Source of the DNA: Mumia flava
GTDB taxonomy: Bacteria > Actinomycetota > Actinomycetes > Propionibacteriales > Nocardioidaceae
DNA: 64,000 nucleotides
Assembly: GCF_002797495.1 (NCBI RefSeq)
Contig: NZ_PGEZ01000001.1
Span: 1,736,001 to 1,800,000 of the forward strand
Reading direction: 5' to 3'
Shown here: piece after piece, positions 7,579-16,774 of the stretch
How positions within the stretch are numbered: the first letter of the stretch is position 1
How the letters are laid out: every line of letters begins with the position of its first letter
Notes under the pieces: generated by a model
The model's database searches: none
What the model saw: the letters and a program-made list of their open reading frames with translations, nothing else
What the model was told of the DNA's origin: nothing
Made by a program: the position numbers and the translations under genes

Positions 7579-10272
7579 GCGGTCCGCCGCCGGCCGGAGG
7601 AACCGCGCGAGCAGCGCGTGGCCGAGCGGGGTGAGCACCGACTCCGGGTGGAACTGCACGCCCTCGACCGGGTGGGTACGGTGCCGCACGCCCATCAGCG
7701 TGCCGTCGACCGAGCGCGCCGTGACCTCGACGTCGGCAGGCAGGTCGTCGACCACCAACGAGTGGTACCGCGCCGCCACCACCGGGCCGGGGATCCCCGC
7801 GAACACCCCGGCGCCGTCGTGGTGCACGATCGACGGCACGCCGTGCACCGGGCGCGCCGCCCGGACCACCCGAGCGCCGTACGCCTCGCCGATCGCCTGG
7901 TGCCCCAGGCAGACGCCGAGGACCGGGGTCGTCTCCCCGAGCACCCGCACCGCATCGACGCTCACCCCCGCGTCGCCCGGCGCACCGGGTCCGGGCGAGA
8001 TCACCAGGTGGGTGAGGTCGCCGACCTCCCGCATCGCGCGCAGCTCGGCGGTCCCGACCGCGTCGTTGCGGACGACCGAGGCGGTGGCGCCGAGCTCGGT
8101 GACGTACTGCGCGAGGTTGTAGACGAAGGAGTCCTGGTTGTCGATCAGGACGACGTGCGCGCCCGTGCCGACCCCCGAGCCGCGGGGGTCGTCGACGGGC
8201 GGCGGGGTGAGCGGGCCGGCGAGCAGCTCGCGCAGCCACACGGTCGTACGGTCCGGCGCCCAGGCTGCGACGCCCGTGATCGTGCGGACGGGCCGCAGGC
8301 GCCCGATCGCGTTGGTCACCACCACCGCGTCCGCGCCGGCCAGCTCGTCCAACGTCATCGGGCGCTCGAAGACCGGCACCCTACGGGCGCGCAGCCGCGC
8401 GAGCAGCTCGGCCCGAGTCACTCCGGGCAGCAGCCGGCCGTCGAGAGAGGGGGTGTGGACGCCGTCGTCGAACACCGCGACCACGTTGCCGCGACCGGTC
8501 TCGAGCACGCACCCGTCCCCGTCGACGAGCAACGGATCCCGGTCCGGTGTCCACGGCGCCCCCGGCAGCGCGTCGAGGAGCGACCGGTCGATCCACTTGT
8601 GCTCACCGAGCCCGTCCGGCACGACGACCGGATCGAGGGTCCACGGGCCGTCCGGCACGGCCGGGGCGGCCACGGTCGTCACCTCGACCTCGGCCCCCGG
8701 CCGCACCGCGAGGCGCAGCCGGTGCGAGCCGCGGGACGTCGACGCACGCCCGTGGACCCGGGCGACGAGCGCGTCCACGTCGAGCGCGACGCCGTACACC
8801 TCCGCAGCGCTGCGCGCCAGGCGCCGGACGTGCCCGGCGGCGTCGACCGCGGCACCGTCCCGGACCAGCAGGGTGTCGAAGATGCCGGCCGTGTGATCGG
8901 GACGGGTCTCGACCGCGCTCGGCCGTCGGGCGGGCGCCGGCCGGGTGCGCGTCTCGACCGGGGTCACCGGTCGGGAGGACACCTCCGCCAGACGACCCCC
9001 GACCGCCCGCAGGAGCGGCGCGGCCTTCGTCAGGCACTCGGCGAGCTCGGCGTCCGGGTCCGACGGGGCGACCACCCCACCCCCGACGCCGAGCCAGATC
9101 CGGTCGTGGTCGACCTCGAACGTCCGGATCGCGACGTTCGCCTCCAGGCCCGCCGCCCCGACGTACCCGACCGCGCCCGTGTAAACCTCCCGGGACGTCG
9201 CCTCCACCTCACCGATCACCTGCATCGCACGGATCTTCGGAGCTCCCGTGACCGAGCCCGGCGGGAAGGACGCCCGCAGCAGGTCCGCATCCGTGACACC
9301 TTCGCGCAGCGTCGCGGTGACGTCGGAGACCAGGTGCCACACCCCGGTGTGGGCGCGCGGAACGGCTGCCGCCTCGACCGTCACGGTGCCCGGCACGGCG
9401 ACGCGCCCGAGGTCGTTGCGGACCAGGTCGACGATCATGACGTTCTCAGCACGGTCCTTCACCGACGCGGCCAGGGCGGCAGGGTCCGCCGACGACGGCG
9501 CCGTGCCCTTGATCGGGCTCGAAAGCACGTGCCGACCCCGTCGGCGCAGGTACAGCTCGGGCGACAGGCTCACGACCGCGCGGCCCTCGTCGGCGACGAA
9601 CGCGGCGTACGCGGGCCGCAGCGCGTCGATCCCGGCGAGGAACAGCTCCAGCGGGTCGCCGTCGAAGGCCGCTTCGAGCCTCAGGCACACGTTCGCCTGG
9701 AACAGGTCGCCGGCCCGGATGTGCGCGATCGTCCGCGCCACCGCCGCCCGGTGCGCGTCACCGTCCGGTCGGGCGGCGAAGTCCGAGAGGTCGTACGAGG
9801 CCGGCGGGGGTGCCGACCGCGCCACCACACGGCGCACGTCCTCGAGCCGTGCCTCGGCCTCGAGCGGCCCGGCGACCGACTCGAACCACCACACGCCGTC
9901 GATCCGGCGCAGCACGGTGTCGTAGCGCGCCAGGCGGGCGTCGGGGAGGGGGTTCGGGCGGGACGGCTGCGGTCCGGTCGCCTCGAGGCGATGGCCCAGC
10001 CGGTACCCCCACCAGCCGAGCCAGGCGGGCGCGAACGACGGCACCTCGCCGGCCTCCACCGCTCCGTCCTCGTCGTGGGGTGACCGCCCCGACACGACGT
10101 CGAGCGGCAGGTCGAACGGATCCTCGTCGGCGCCGAGGGTGCGCGACGGCTCGTACGCGACGACCTCGCGCCCGTCGTCCCACGACCCGATCAGCGCGAC
10201 GAGCCCGTCGCGGCCGCGCAACCGGCGCAGCAGGTCGGCCGTACCAATCGTGCCGAGCCGGCGCCGCAGCAT
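7561..10272 (-). CDS. pabB: Aminodeoxychorismate synthase/lyase fusion (PabB–PabC–PabA)
   Basis: A 903-residue single chain that appears to hold the whole chorismate to p-aminobenzoate (folate) branch. Residues ~1–425 are the chorismate-binding domain with PIKGT and K255, the lysine that separates PabB from anthranilate synthase TrpE; PPGSVTGAPKIRAMQ lies at ~337–351. Residues ~460–690 are a class IV aminotransferase/aminodeoxychorismate lyase (PabC) domain with probable PLP lysine K559 (GEHKW) and ETGRGNVVAV. Residues ~705–903 are a class I glutamine amidotransferase (PabA) with C788 (GVCLGHQ), H875 and E877 (FHPES). The PabB–PabC linker is Pro/Arg-rich and encodes two GTCGAGAC motifs. The ATG at 10272 begins 2 nt past the upstream hydrolase stop. 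Confidence 0.93.
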   Translation of the reverse strand: MLRRRLGTIGTADLLRRLRGRDGLVALIGSWDDGREVVAYEPSRTLGADEDPFDLPLDVVSGRSPHDEDGAVEAGEVPSFAPAWLGWWGYRLGHRLEATGPQPSRPNPLPDARLARYDTVLRRIDGVWWFESVAGPLEAEARLEDVRRVVARSAPPPASYDLSDFAARPDGDAHRAAVARTIAHIRAGDLFQANVCLRLEAAFDGDPLELFLAGIDALRPAYAAFVADEGRAVVSLSPELYLRRRGRHVLSSPIKGTAPSSADPAALAASVKDRAENVMIVDLVRNDLGRVAVPGTVTVEAAAVPRAHTGVWHLVSDVTATLREGVTDADLLRASFPPGSVTGAPKIRAMQVIGEVEATSREVYTGAVGYVGAAGLEANVAIRTFEVDHDRIWLGVGGGVVAPSDPDAELAECLTKAAPLLRAVGGRLAEVSSRPVTPVETRTRPAPARRPSAVETRPDHTAGIFDTLLVRDGAAVDAAGHVRRLARSAAEVYGVALDVDALVARVHGRASTSRGSHRLRLAVRPGAEVEVTTVAAPAVPDGPWTLDPVVVPDGLGEHKWIDRSLLDALPGAPWTPDRDPLLVDGDGCVLETGRGNVVAVFDDGVHTPSLDGRLLPGVTRAELLARLRARRVPVFERPMTLDELAGADAVVVTNAIGRLRPVRTITGVAAWAPDRTTVWLRELLAGPLTPPPVDDPRGSGVGTGAHVVLIDNQDSFVYNLAQYVTELGATASVVRNDAVGTAELRAMREVGDLTHLVISPGPGAPGDAGVSVDAVRVLGETTPVLGVCLGHQAIGEAYGARVVRAARPVHGVPSIVHHDGAGVFAGIPGPVVAARYHSLVVDDLPADVEVTARSVDGTLMGVRHRTHPVEGVQFHPESVLTPLGHALLARFLRPAADRSGLLA

Positions 10273-10274
10273 CC

Positions 10275-11285
10275 TCAGTCGGCTGCGGGCGCGGGGGCCT
10301 GAGCCGGGAGGTTCGTGTCGAGCCAGCGGTCGATGGTGGCGTACGCCGCGGCGCGGGGCTCCGACCGGGACAGGAACACGTCGTGGCGCGCGCCGTCGAT
10401 CGGGACGATCTCGGTGTGGTCCCCGAGGCATCCGGACCAGCGGGCGATCTGACGGACGTCGAGCACGGCGTCGGCCGCGTCGACCTCAGGACCGTACGCC
10501 GTGGCGAAGTGCGTGCGCGTGGAGCGCAGCACGAGCGCCGGCACCCCGATGTCCAGACCCCGGTGCAGCGCGGCGTGCCCGATCCGGATCGCGCGCATCC
10601 AGCCGAACGTCACGGGGAACCCCTCGATCGGCTTCCACGCCACGTCGAACTCCCACTCGCCCTGGTGGGTGATCGACAGGCTCTCGCCGTACGCGCCGCC
10701 GGGCGGCAGCTTGATCGGCGTCGTCGGCTTGAGACGACCGACGAGCTTGACGACCTCGGTGCCGATCGAGCGGAGGTACGGGGCGCCCTGCAGGTCGAAC
10801 CACGGGCTGTTCAGGATCAGACCACGGATCCCTGCCGCAGCGGTGCCGCCCGGACGCCGGTTGACCCGGTCGAGCCACAACGAGAGCACGAGCCCGCCCG
10901 TGGAGTGTGCGACGGCCAGCACGTCTGCGCCGCCGGCCTCCGCACGCACGACCTGCAGCGCCCGGTCCAGCTCCGCGTCGTACAGCGCCAGGTCGGACAC
11001 GTAGTGCGCCGTGTGACCCGCCTTGAGCGAGCGCCCGCACTTGCGCAGGTCGAGAGCGTAGAACGCGTAGCCGCGCTCGGCGAAGAAGTCCGCGAGCTCG
11101 CGCTGGAAGAAGTAGTCGCTGAAGCCGTGGACGTAGAGCACCGCGCCCCGGACCTGCTCGCCGTCCCGCGGGACTCGTCGCACCAGGGTCGCGTCGATCG
11201 GGCCCTGCCCGTCGGGATCGTCGCCGAGGTCGATCCGGTGCTGCTCGTACCCCTCGCCGAGGACGTCGGGCTGCCAGGTCGTCAT
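10275..11285 (-). CDS. Alpha/beta hydrolase, serine aminopeptidase/lysophospholipase type
   Basis: 336 residues, cytoplasmic, matching the Hydrolase_4 (monoacylglycerol lipase/lysophospholipase) fold. An oxyanion-hole HGFSDYFFQ lies at ~53–61, the nucleophile S128 sits in AHSTGG, and a C-terminal GARHDVFLS supplies the probable catalytic histidine. The natural substrate is unknown. It lies directly upstream of the Pab fusion (2 nt) and 28 nt downstream of dnaX on the same strand, so all three may share a transcript. Confidence 0.85.
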   Translation of the reverse strand: MTTWQPDVLGEGYEQHRIDLGDDPDGQGPIDATLVRRVPRDGEQVRGAVLYVHGFSDYFFQRELADFFAERGYAFYALDLRKCGRSLKAGHTAHYVSDLALYDAELDRALQVVRAEAGGADVLAVAHSTGGLVLSLWLDRVNRRPGGTAAAGIRGLILNSPWFDLQGAPYLRSIGTEVVKLVGRLKPTTPIKLPPGGAYGESLSITHQGEWEFDVAWKPIEGFPVTFGWMRAIRIGHAALHRGLDIGVPALVLRSTRTHFATAYGPEVDAADAVLDVRQIARWSGCLGDHTEIVPIDGARHDVFLSRSEPRAAAYATIDRWLDTNLPAQAPAPAAD

Positions 11286-11313
11286 CGTGTCTCCTCCAAG
11301 ACGGACGCGTCCG

Positions 11314-13467
11314 TCACTCGTGCGGCACCTCGCCGATCACCTGGGCGCCGAGCGTGCGGCTCAGCAGCTCCTCGTGGCTGAGCCCGTCGGAGTCCATCGC
11401 CGGGTCGTCGGCGTCGGCGTGCGAATCAGGATCGTACGCCGCGTCGGCTCCGCGCTCGGCCCGGATGCTCGCGCGCGCCGCCGCGATGGCGTCGGCGCTG
11501 GCGCGAGCCGACGACGGCGGGCGCGCCGCATCGGACGCGCCGGCCGGCACGTCCGGCTCGAAGGGCGGTGACGGATCAGGGGACTCCGGGGGCGGTCCTC
11601 CGGCCGGCGCCGCGGATGCGGGTCCTCCGGCGGCGGCACCCCCTGCCCCGGGGTTGGCGGCCGGCCGCTCCGGCTCCGGCGGAGACGTCGGCTGCGCACC
11701 ACGTGACCCCGAGCCACCGGAGCCCGAGCCGCCGGCGGCGGACGGATCGACGATCGCCTCGACCTTCCACGTCCCGCCGAGCACCTCGACCAGAGCGGCA
11801 ATCAGCACCTTGTCGGAGCCGGACCGGGCGAACGAGTCGCGCGCTCCGGCGTTCACCAGCCCGACGGTCACCGTGGACCCCTCGACGGAGTGGACCTGGG
11901 CGTTCTGGCTGAGCATCACCCACGTGAACCGGCGCTGCTGACGGACCGCGTCGAGCACGTCCGGCCACACCCGGCGTACGTCAGCGACTCCGGGCGTGCC
12001 GGCGGCGGGGGCGGGGTCTCGATCGCTCGCTTCGCTCGCGCCTCGACCAGCGGGAGGGGTCGCCTCGCTCCCGCCTCGACCAGCGGGCGCCGGGGCGGGG
12101 TCTCGATCGCTCGCTTCGCTCCCGCCTCGACCAGCGGGAGGGGTCACCTCGCTCCCGCCTCGACCAGCGGGCGCCGGGGCGGGGTCTCGATCGCTCGCTT
12201 CGCTCCCGCCTCGACCAGCGGGAGGGGTCACCTCGCTCGCGCCTCGACCGGCGGGCGCCGGGTCCGGCGCAGCGGCGGCGGGCGGCGGGGCCTGCTCGGC
12301 GATCGAGAGGCGGCGCTCGATCCGGTCGAGACGCGCCTGGATCCCGTCCGGCGTCGCGTCGGAACCCGGCAGCAGGATCCGGGCGCAGATCAGCTCGAGC
12401 AGCAGCCGTGGCGCCGTCGCGCCCCGCAGCTCGGTCAGACCGTCACTCACGACCTCGGCCGCGCGCGTGAGGTCGGCCTTGCCGAAGCGCGACGCCTCGT
12501 TCTCGACCCGCTCGGCACGATCCCCGGGGATCTCCAGCAGGCCCTTCGCGAGGGCGTCGGGGACGTGCGCAACGATCACGAGGTCACGCAGGCGCTGCAG
12601 CAGGTCCTCGGCGAAGCGCCGTGGGTCCTGGCCGGTCTCCACGACCTTGTCGACCGCCGCGAAGACGGCCGCGCCGTCACCGGCGGCGAAGGCGTCGATG
12701 ACCTCGTCGAGCAGCGAGTCCGGCGTGTATCCGAGCAGACCCGCCGCGAGCGCGTAGCTGACGCCGTCGTCGGTGGCACCGCTGATCAGCTGGTCCAGGA
12801 CGCTGAGGGTGTCCCGGACCGACCCCCCGCCGGCACGCACGACGAGAGGGAGCGCGGTCGGCTCCAGCGCGACACCCTCGGTCCTGCAGAGGTCCTCGAG
12901 GTAGGTCGAGAGCACCTTCGGAGGGACGAGCCGGAACGGGTAGTGGTGCGTCCGCGAGCGGATCGTCCCGATCACCTTCTCGGGCTCGGTGGTCGCGAAG
13001 ATGAACTTGAGGTGGGGCGGCGGCTCCTCGACGAGCTTCAGCAGGGCGTTGAACCCCTGACTGGAGACCATGTGCGCCTCGTCGATGATGTAGACCTTGT
13101 AGCGGCTCTCGACCGGAGAGAAGAACGCACGCTCGCGCAGGTCACGAGCATCGTCCACACCACCGTGGCTCGCAGCGTCGATCTCGATCACGTCGATGCT
13201 GCCCGGCCCGCCGCGGGCGAGGTCCCGACAGCTCTTGCACTCGCCGCACGGATCGGCGACCGGCGCCTGCTCGCAGTTCAGGGCGCGAGCGAGGATGCGT
13301 GCGCTCGTCGTCTTGCCGCAGCCGCGCGGCCCGGAGAAGAGGTACGCGTGGTTGACGCGGTTGTTGGCCAGCGCGTGCCGCAGCGGCTCGGTGACATGGG
13401 ACTGGCCGATCACCTCGGCGAAGGTCTCCGGTCGGTAGCGCCGGTACAGAGCCATCGGTTCGTCCAC
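11314..13467 (-). CDS. dnaX: DNA polymerase III subunit gamma/tau
   Basis: 717-residue clamp-loader ATPase. Walker A is GPRGCGKTT (46–54); the zinc module uses C65, C74, C77 and C80; Walker B is IIDEAH (~127–132). The AAA+ lid and collar domains follow to about residue 370. Residues ~400–484 are a low-complexity linker made of three 28-residue repeats (consensus with AGRGGSEVTPPAGRGGSEA), encoded by 84-bp tandem DNA repeats. A conserved tau-like domain follows (DVRRVWPDVLDAVRQQRRFTWVMLSQNA), then a Pro/Gly-rich tail. No A-rich frameshift slippery site of the E. coli kind was seen. Start ATG at 13467. Confidence 0.97.
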   Translation of the reverse strand: MDEPMALYRRYRPETFAEVIGQSHVTEPLRHALANNRVNHAYLFSGPRGCGKTTSARILARALNCEQAPVADPCGECKSCRDLARGGPGSIDVIEIDAASHGGVDDARDLRERAFFSPVESRYKVYIIDEAHMVSSQGFNALLKLVEEPPPHLKFIFATTEPEKVIGTIRSRTHHYPFRLVPPKVLSTYLEDLCRTEGVALEPTALPLVVRAGGGSVRDTLSVLDQLISGATDDGVSYALAAGLLGYTPDSLLDEVIDAFAAGDGAAVFAAVDKVVETGQDPRRFAEDLLQRLRDLVIVAHVPDALAKGLLEIPGDRAERVENEASRFGKADLTRAAEVVSDGLTELRGATAPRLLLELICARILLPGSDATPDGIQARLDRIERRLSIAEQAPPPAAAAPDPAPAGRGASEVTPPAGRGGSEASDRDPAPAPAGRGGSEVTPPAGRGGSEASDRDPAPAPAGRGGSEATPPAGRGASEASDRDPAPAAGTPGVADVRRVWPDVLDAVRQQRRFTWVMLSQNAQVHSVEGSTVTVGLVNAGARDSFARSGSDKVLIAALVEVLGGTWKVEAIVDPSAAGGSGSGGSGSRGAQPTSPPEPERPAANPGAGGAAAGGPASAAPAGGPPPESPDPSPPFEPDVPAGASDAARPPSSARASADAIAAARASIRAERGADAAYDPDSHADADDPAMDSDGLSHEELLSRTLGAQVIGEVPHE
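12017..12268. repeat. Three 84-bp tandem repeats inside dnaX
   Basis: The block TCTCGATCGC recurs at 12017, 12101 and 12185, exactly 84 bp apart. Each unit contains two diverged copies of a shorter module ending CCTCGACCAGCGG. The frame is preserved (28 codons per unit), yielding a Gly/Pro/Ser/Glu/Asp/Arg linker in DnaX. The module resembles dispersed GTCTCGA/TCGACC elements rather than ordinary codon-biased linker DNA. Confidence 0.9.
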
Positions 13468-13566
13468 GCAGCAACCCTAACGATCGATCCCGACGGAACT
13501 CCACGTCCGTGTCGTCCCTGTGGTCGTTCCGCGCGTGTCGGCGGGCGTCGACCGCGCGGATGCGCA

Positions 13567-13600
13567 AGGCCCCGCGGCGCTCTCGGGCGTCGCGGGGCCT
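13567..13600. other. GC-rich stem-loop upstream of dnaX
   Basis: AGGCCCCGCG (13567–13576) pairs with CGCGGGGCCT (13591–13600), a perfect 10-bp stem with a 14-nt loop, 100 nt upstream of dnaX. It could end transcription from the SRP RNA gene on the same strand or act in the dnaX leader. No T-tract is present, as is common in actinobacteria. Confidence 0.5.
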
Positions 13601-13715
13601 CCGGGGGTCTTGCTGCTTCCTCGCACGGCGCCCTCGAGAAACGCCAGATTCGTTCCTACCGGGTCCGAGCGCGACACGACAAGGGGGCAGGTGTCCGAAT
13701 CACGCCTTTTTTTCG

Positions 13716-13790
13716 CAATCCACAGCGATGTTCACAGGTCGTGGAGAAACATCCACAGGTCCTCGGCGCGTCGTCCACAAGTTCTGCACA
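13716..13790 (+). promoter_or_regulatory. Cluster of five DnaA-box-like 9-mers upstream of dnaX
   Basis: The gap of more than 300 nt between dnaX and the SRP RNA holds no gene. It carries five same-strand matches to TT(A/G)TCCACA: CAATCCACA (13716), ATGTTCACA (13728), ACATCCACA (13749), TCGTCCACA (13771) and TTCTGCACA (13782). The fourth matches 8 of 9 positions, the others 7 of 9. Start-to-start spacings are 12, 21, 22 and 11 nt, near whole helical turns. A run of seven Ts precedes the cluster. Binding by DnaA is inference; this is not the chromosomal origin, since dnaA and dnaN are absent. Confidence 0.55.
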
Positions 13791-13824
13791 GGCAGTGCGG
13801 CGGTCACCGGCCTGGAAACGTAAA

Positions 13825-13916
13825 GGTCCCTCGTGCACCCGATAGAGCTCACTGACCCTTGCTGCCTTCCGGCCCTGGGGGAGTTGGGTGAGATACCGCC
13901 GCACGAGGGACTGGCA
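13825..13916 (-). ncRNA. ffs: Signal recognition particle RNA (4.5S-type)
   Basis: On the minus strand, the apical-loop hallmark GGGCCGGAAGGCAGCAAGGG is present, including the conserved GGAA tetraloop region and the asymmetric internal loop sequence AGCA. The ends pair: AGTCCCTCGTGC and GCACGAGGGACC (13901–13912 with 13825–13836). The ~92-nt size fits the small bacterial SRP RNA that binds Ffh. Position near dnaX is common in actinobacteria. End coordinates are approximate. Confidence 0.92.
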
Positions 13917-13980
13917 CCAGACTACCGACGCCGCTCAAGCGACCACCAACGGCCCCTGGTCGCCGCCGGGTCGCCGCCTG

Positions 13981-14021
13981 GTCCTCGTCGGTCCGCGGCG
14001 CCACCCCGGACCGACGAGGAC
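13981..14021. terminator. Strong hairpin, terminator of the PHB depolymerase gene
   Basis: GTCCTCGTCGGTCCG (13981–13995) and CGGACCGACGAGGAC (14007–14021) form a perfect 15-bp stem with an 11-nt loop, 9 nt past the stop of the minus-strand esterase gene. No T-tract. Confidence 0.75.
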
Positions 14022-14030
14022 GTCGGCGCC

Positions 14031-15380
<1,350 letters not shown>

Positions 15381-15429
15381 ACGTGTCTCCTTGATCTCGT
15401 ACCCGAGAACAATGTGATCCACGACACTA

Positions 15430-15454
15430 CATGAAACCTGATTCAGTTTCCATG
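15430..15454. promoter_or_regulatory. 25-bp imperfect palindrome, likely operator of the esterase gene
   Basis: The block runs CATGAAACCTGA-T-TCAGTTTCCATG and reads nearly the same on both strands: 20 of 24 non-central positions are symmetric, with CATG at both ends. It lies about 50 nt upstream of the esterase start in the AT-richest part of the gap. This suggests a TetR/GntR-type site; no cognate regulator is adjacent. Confidence 0.5.
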
Positions 15455-15581
15455 TTGGAGTCGGGCGGCCGCAGCGGGCGTTCCGTCCCAGGAGGACTCC
15501 GAGGACGAGGACGCGTCCGTTCGAGCTCGCCCGAACCACCTGATTTCGGATCGTCAGGGCCGGTTCGATACCCTGCTCGAC

Positions 15582-15666
15582 GGAGGATTCGCATAGTGGC
15601 CTAGTGCGCACGCTTGGAAAGCGTGTTGGGTTAACGCCCTCAGGGGTTCGAATCCCCTATCCTCCG
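15582..15666 (+). tRNA. tRNA-Ser (anticodon GGA)
   Basis: Acceptor stem GGAGGAT/ATCCTCC, anticodon stem CACGC–GCGTG around loop TTGGAAA (GGA), a long variable arm, and T-loop GGTTCGAATCC. CCA is encoded at 15667–15669. Class II length of 85 nt fits serine. Confidence 0.97.
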
Positions 15667-15693
15667 CCACCCGAGCGCCACGCTCGTCGTCAC

Positions 15694-15726
15694 AGCGCCC
15701 CGGTCCTGACCCAGGACCGGGGCGCT
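15694..15726 (+). terminator. Terminator after tRNA-Ser(GGA)
   Basis: AGCGCCCCGGTCCTG (15694–15708) and CAGGACCGGGGCGCT (15712–15726) make a perfect 15-bp stem with a 3-nt loop, 25 nt past the tRNA CCA. No clear T-tract. Confidence 0.8.
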
Positions 15727-15826
15727 GGTGCGTTCGCACCCCTCGCCTGGGGCTCACCGCGGTTGGACTTCGTACGAGCGTGCACGTAAACTTCCGTATC
15801 AGTACCTCTGAAGAGACTTTCCCGGA

Positions 15827-16261
15827 ATGATGAGTAACGAAACGTTGTACTCGACCGACGAGGTCGCCGCCCTGCTCGACCTGCACGTCCGCACGGTGCG
15901 CGGCTACGTCCGCGACGGCAGGCTGCCCGCCGTCCGGATCGGCAAGCAGTACCGGATCGCGCACGCCGACGTCGTCGCGCTGACCGGCGGACGGCTCCCG
16001 CCGGGGAGCGCGCCCCGGACGGACCCACGGGTCGAGGTCACGTCGGTGGTGACCGTCGACGGGATCGACGAGCCGACATCGGCCCGGATCGTCACCCTCG
16101 TCACGGGCGCGACCGCCAGTCGGCGCGACGAGGACGTCCTGCACGTCCAGTGCTCCTACGATCCCGATCGCCGTACGGCGAGGATCGTCGTGATCGGTCG
16201 GCCGGACGCGACGGCGACCGTCGTCGAGCTCGTCTCGTCGTTCGTCGGGTCCCTCGCATGA
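15827..16261 (+). CDS. MerR/excisionase-type HTH DNA-binding protein
   Basis: 144 residues. The N-terminal ~50 residues are an excisionase-family helix-turn-helix (LYSTDEVAALLDLHVRTVRGYVRDGRLPAVRIGKQYRI). Residues ~65–144 form an unrecognised alpha/beta-like domain without membrane segments. ATG codons at 15827 and 15830 are both possible. The stop overlaps the next start (ATGA), so the downstream YqeY-like gene is translationally coupled. No integrase is nearby, so this is more likely a chromosomal regulator than a phage excisionase. Confidence 0.8.
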   Translation: MMSNETLYSTDEVAALLDLHVRTVRGYVRDGRLPAVRIGKQYRIAHADVVALTGGRLPPGSAPRTDPRVEVTSVVTVDGIDEPTSARIVTLVTGATASRRDEDVLHVQCSYDPDRRTARIVVIGRPDATATVVELVSSFVGSLA

Positions 16262-16686
16262 GCGGGATCTCCCGTTCGGACGACGCGCGTCGAGCGGCGC
16301 CCGGGGGTGCCGAGGCTCTTCGCGCCCGGCTCCGCAGCGACCTCGTGCCGGCGATGAAGGCGCGGGACCGCTCCACCGTCTCCGCGCTCCGCTCAGCCAT
16401 CGCCGCGCTCGACAACGCCGAGGCCGTGGCGATCGAGGAAGGCGCGATCGAGGGCGGCGCGAGCGCGGGCGGGGCGACGAGCGAGCACGTCGCCGGCACG
16501 CGCTCCGGCGTGGGTGCCGCCGAGACCGCCCGTCGTGAGCTGAGCACCGACGAAGCCCGAGCCGTCGTGCGCGCGCAGATCGACGAGCGTCGCGCCGAGG
16601 CCGACCGCTGCGTCACGTACGGCCGACAGGACCGGGCCGACGAGCTGCGGCGCGAGGCCGACGCTCTCGAGGCCCGCCTCGCCTGA
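16258..16686 (+). CDS. GatB/YqeY-like protein
   Basis: 142 residues resembling the GatB/YqeY family: LRARLRSDLVPAMKARDRSTVSALRSAIAALDNAEAV and a C-terminal helical segment with YGRQDRADELRREADALEARL. YqeY-type proteins resemble the C-terminal tail of the amidotransferase GatB and are thought to bind tRNA; their role is unproven. The central segment (~60–85) is Gly/Ala-rich and lengthened. The start is inside the stop of the HTH gene (ATGA). Confidence 0.75.
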   Translation: MSGISRSDDARRAAPGGAEALRARLRSDLVPAMKARDRSTVSALRSAIAALDNAEAVAIEEGAIEGGASAGGATSEHVAGTRSGVGAAETARRELSTDEARAVVRAQIDERRAEADRCVTYGRQDRADELRREADALEARLA

Positions 16687-16774
16687 CTCCGTTCACGACC
16701 GACGCACGCTATGCGACACTGCCGATGGCAGAAGCGCCCAGGGTCGGCGCCGGGCGTCGAGGTGAGGAGATCGC

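Noticed and set aside
12017-12268. CRISPR-like array in the dnaX region
   Set aside because: Units are contiguous 84-bp tandem repeats in coding frame without unique spacers and with no cas genes.
13716-13790. Chromosomal replication origin
   Set aside because: dnaA, dnaN and rpmH are absent; only a short box cluster next to dnaX is present.
15582-16261. Remnant of an integrative element at tRNA-Ser (excisionase-type HTH nearby)
   Set aside because: No integrase, no direct repeat of the tRNA 3' end was found in the window, and base composition is unchanged.
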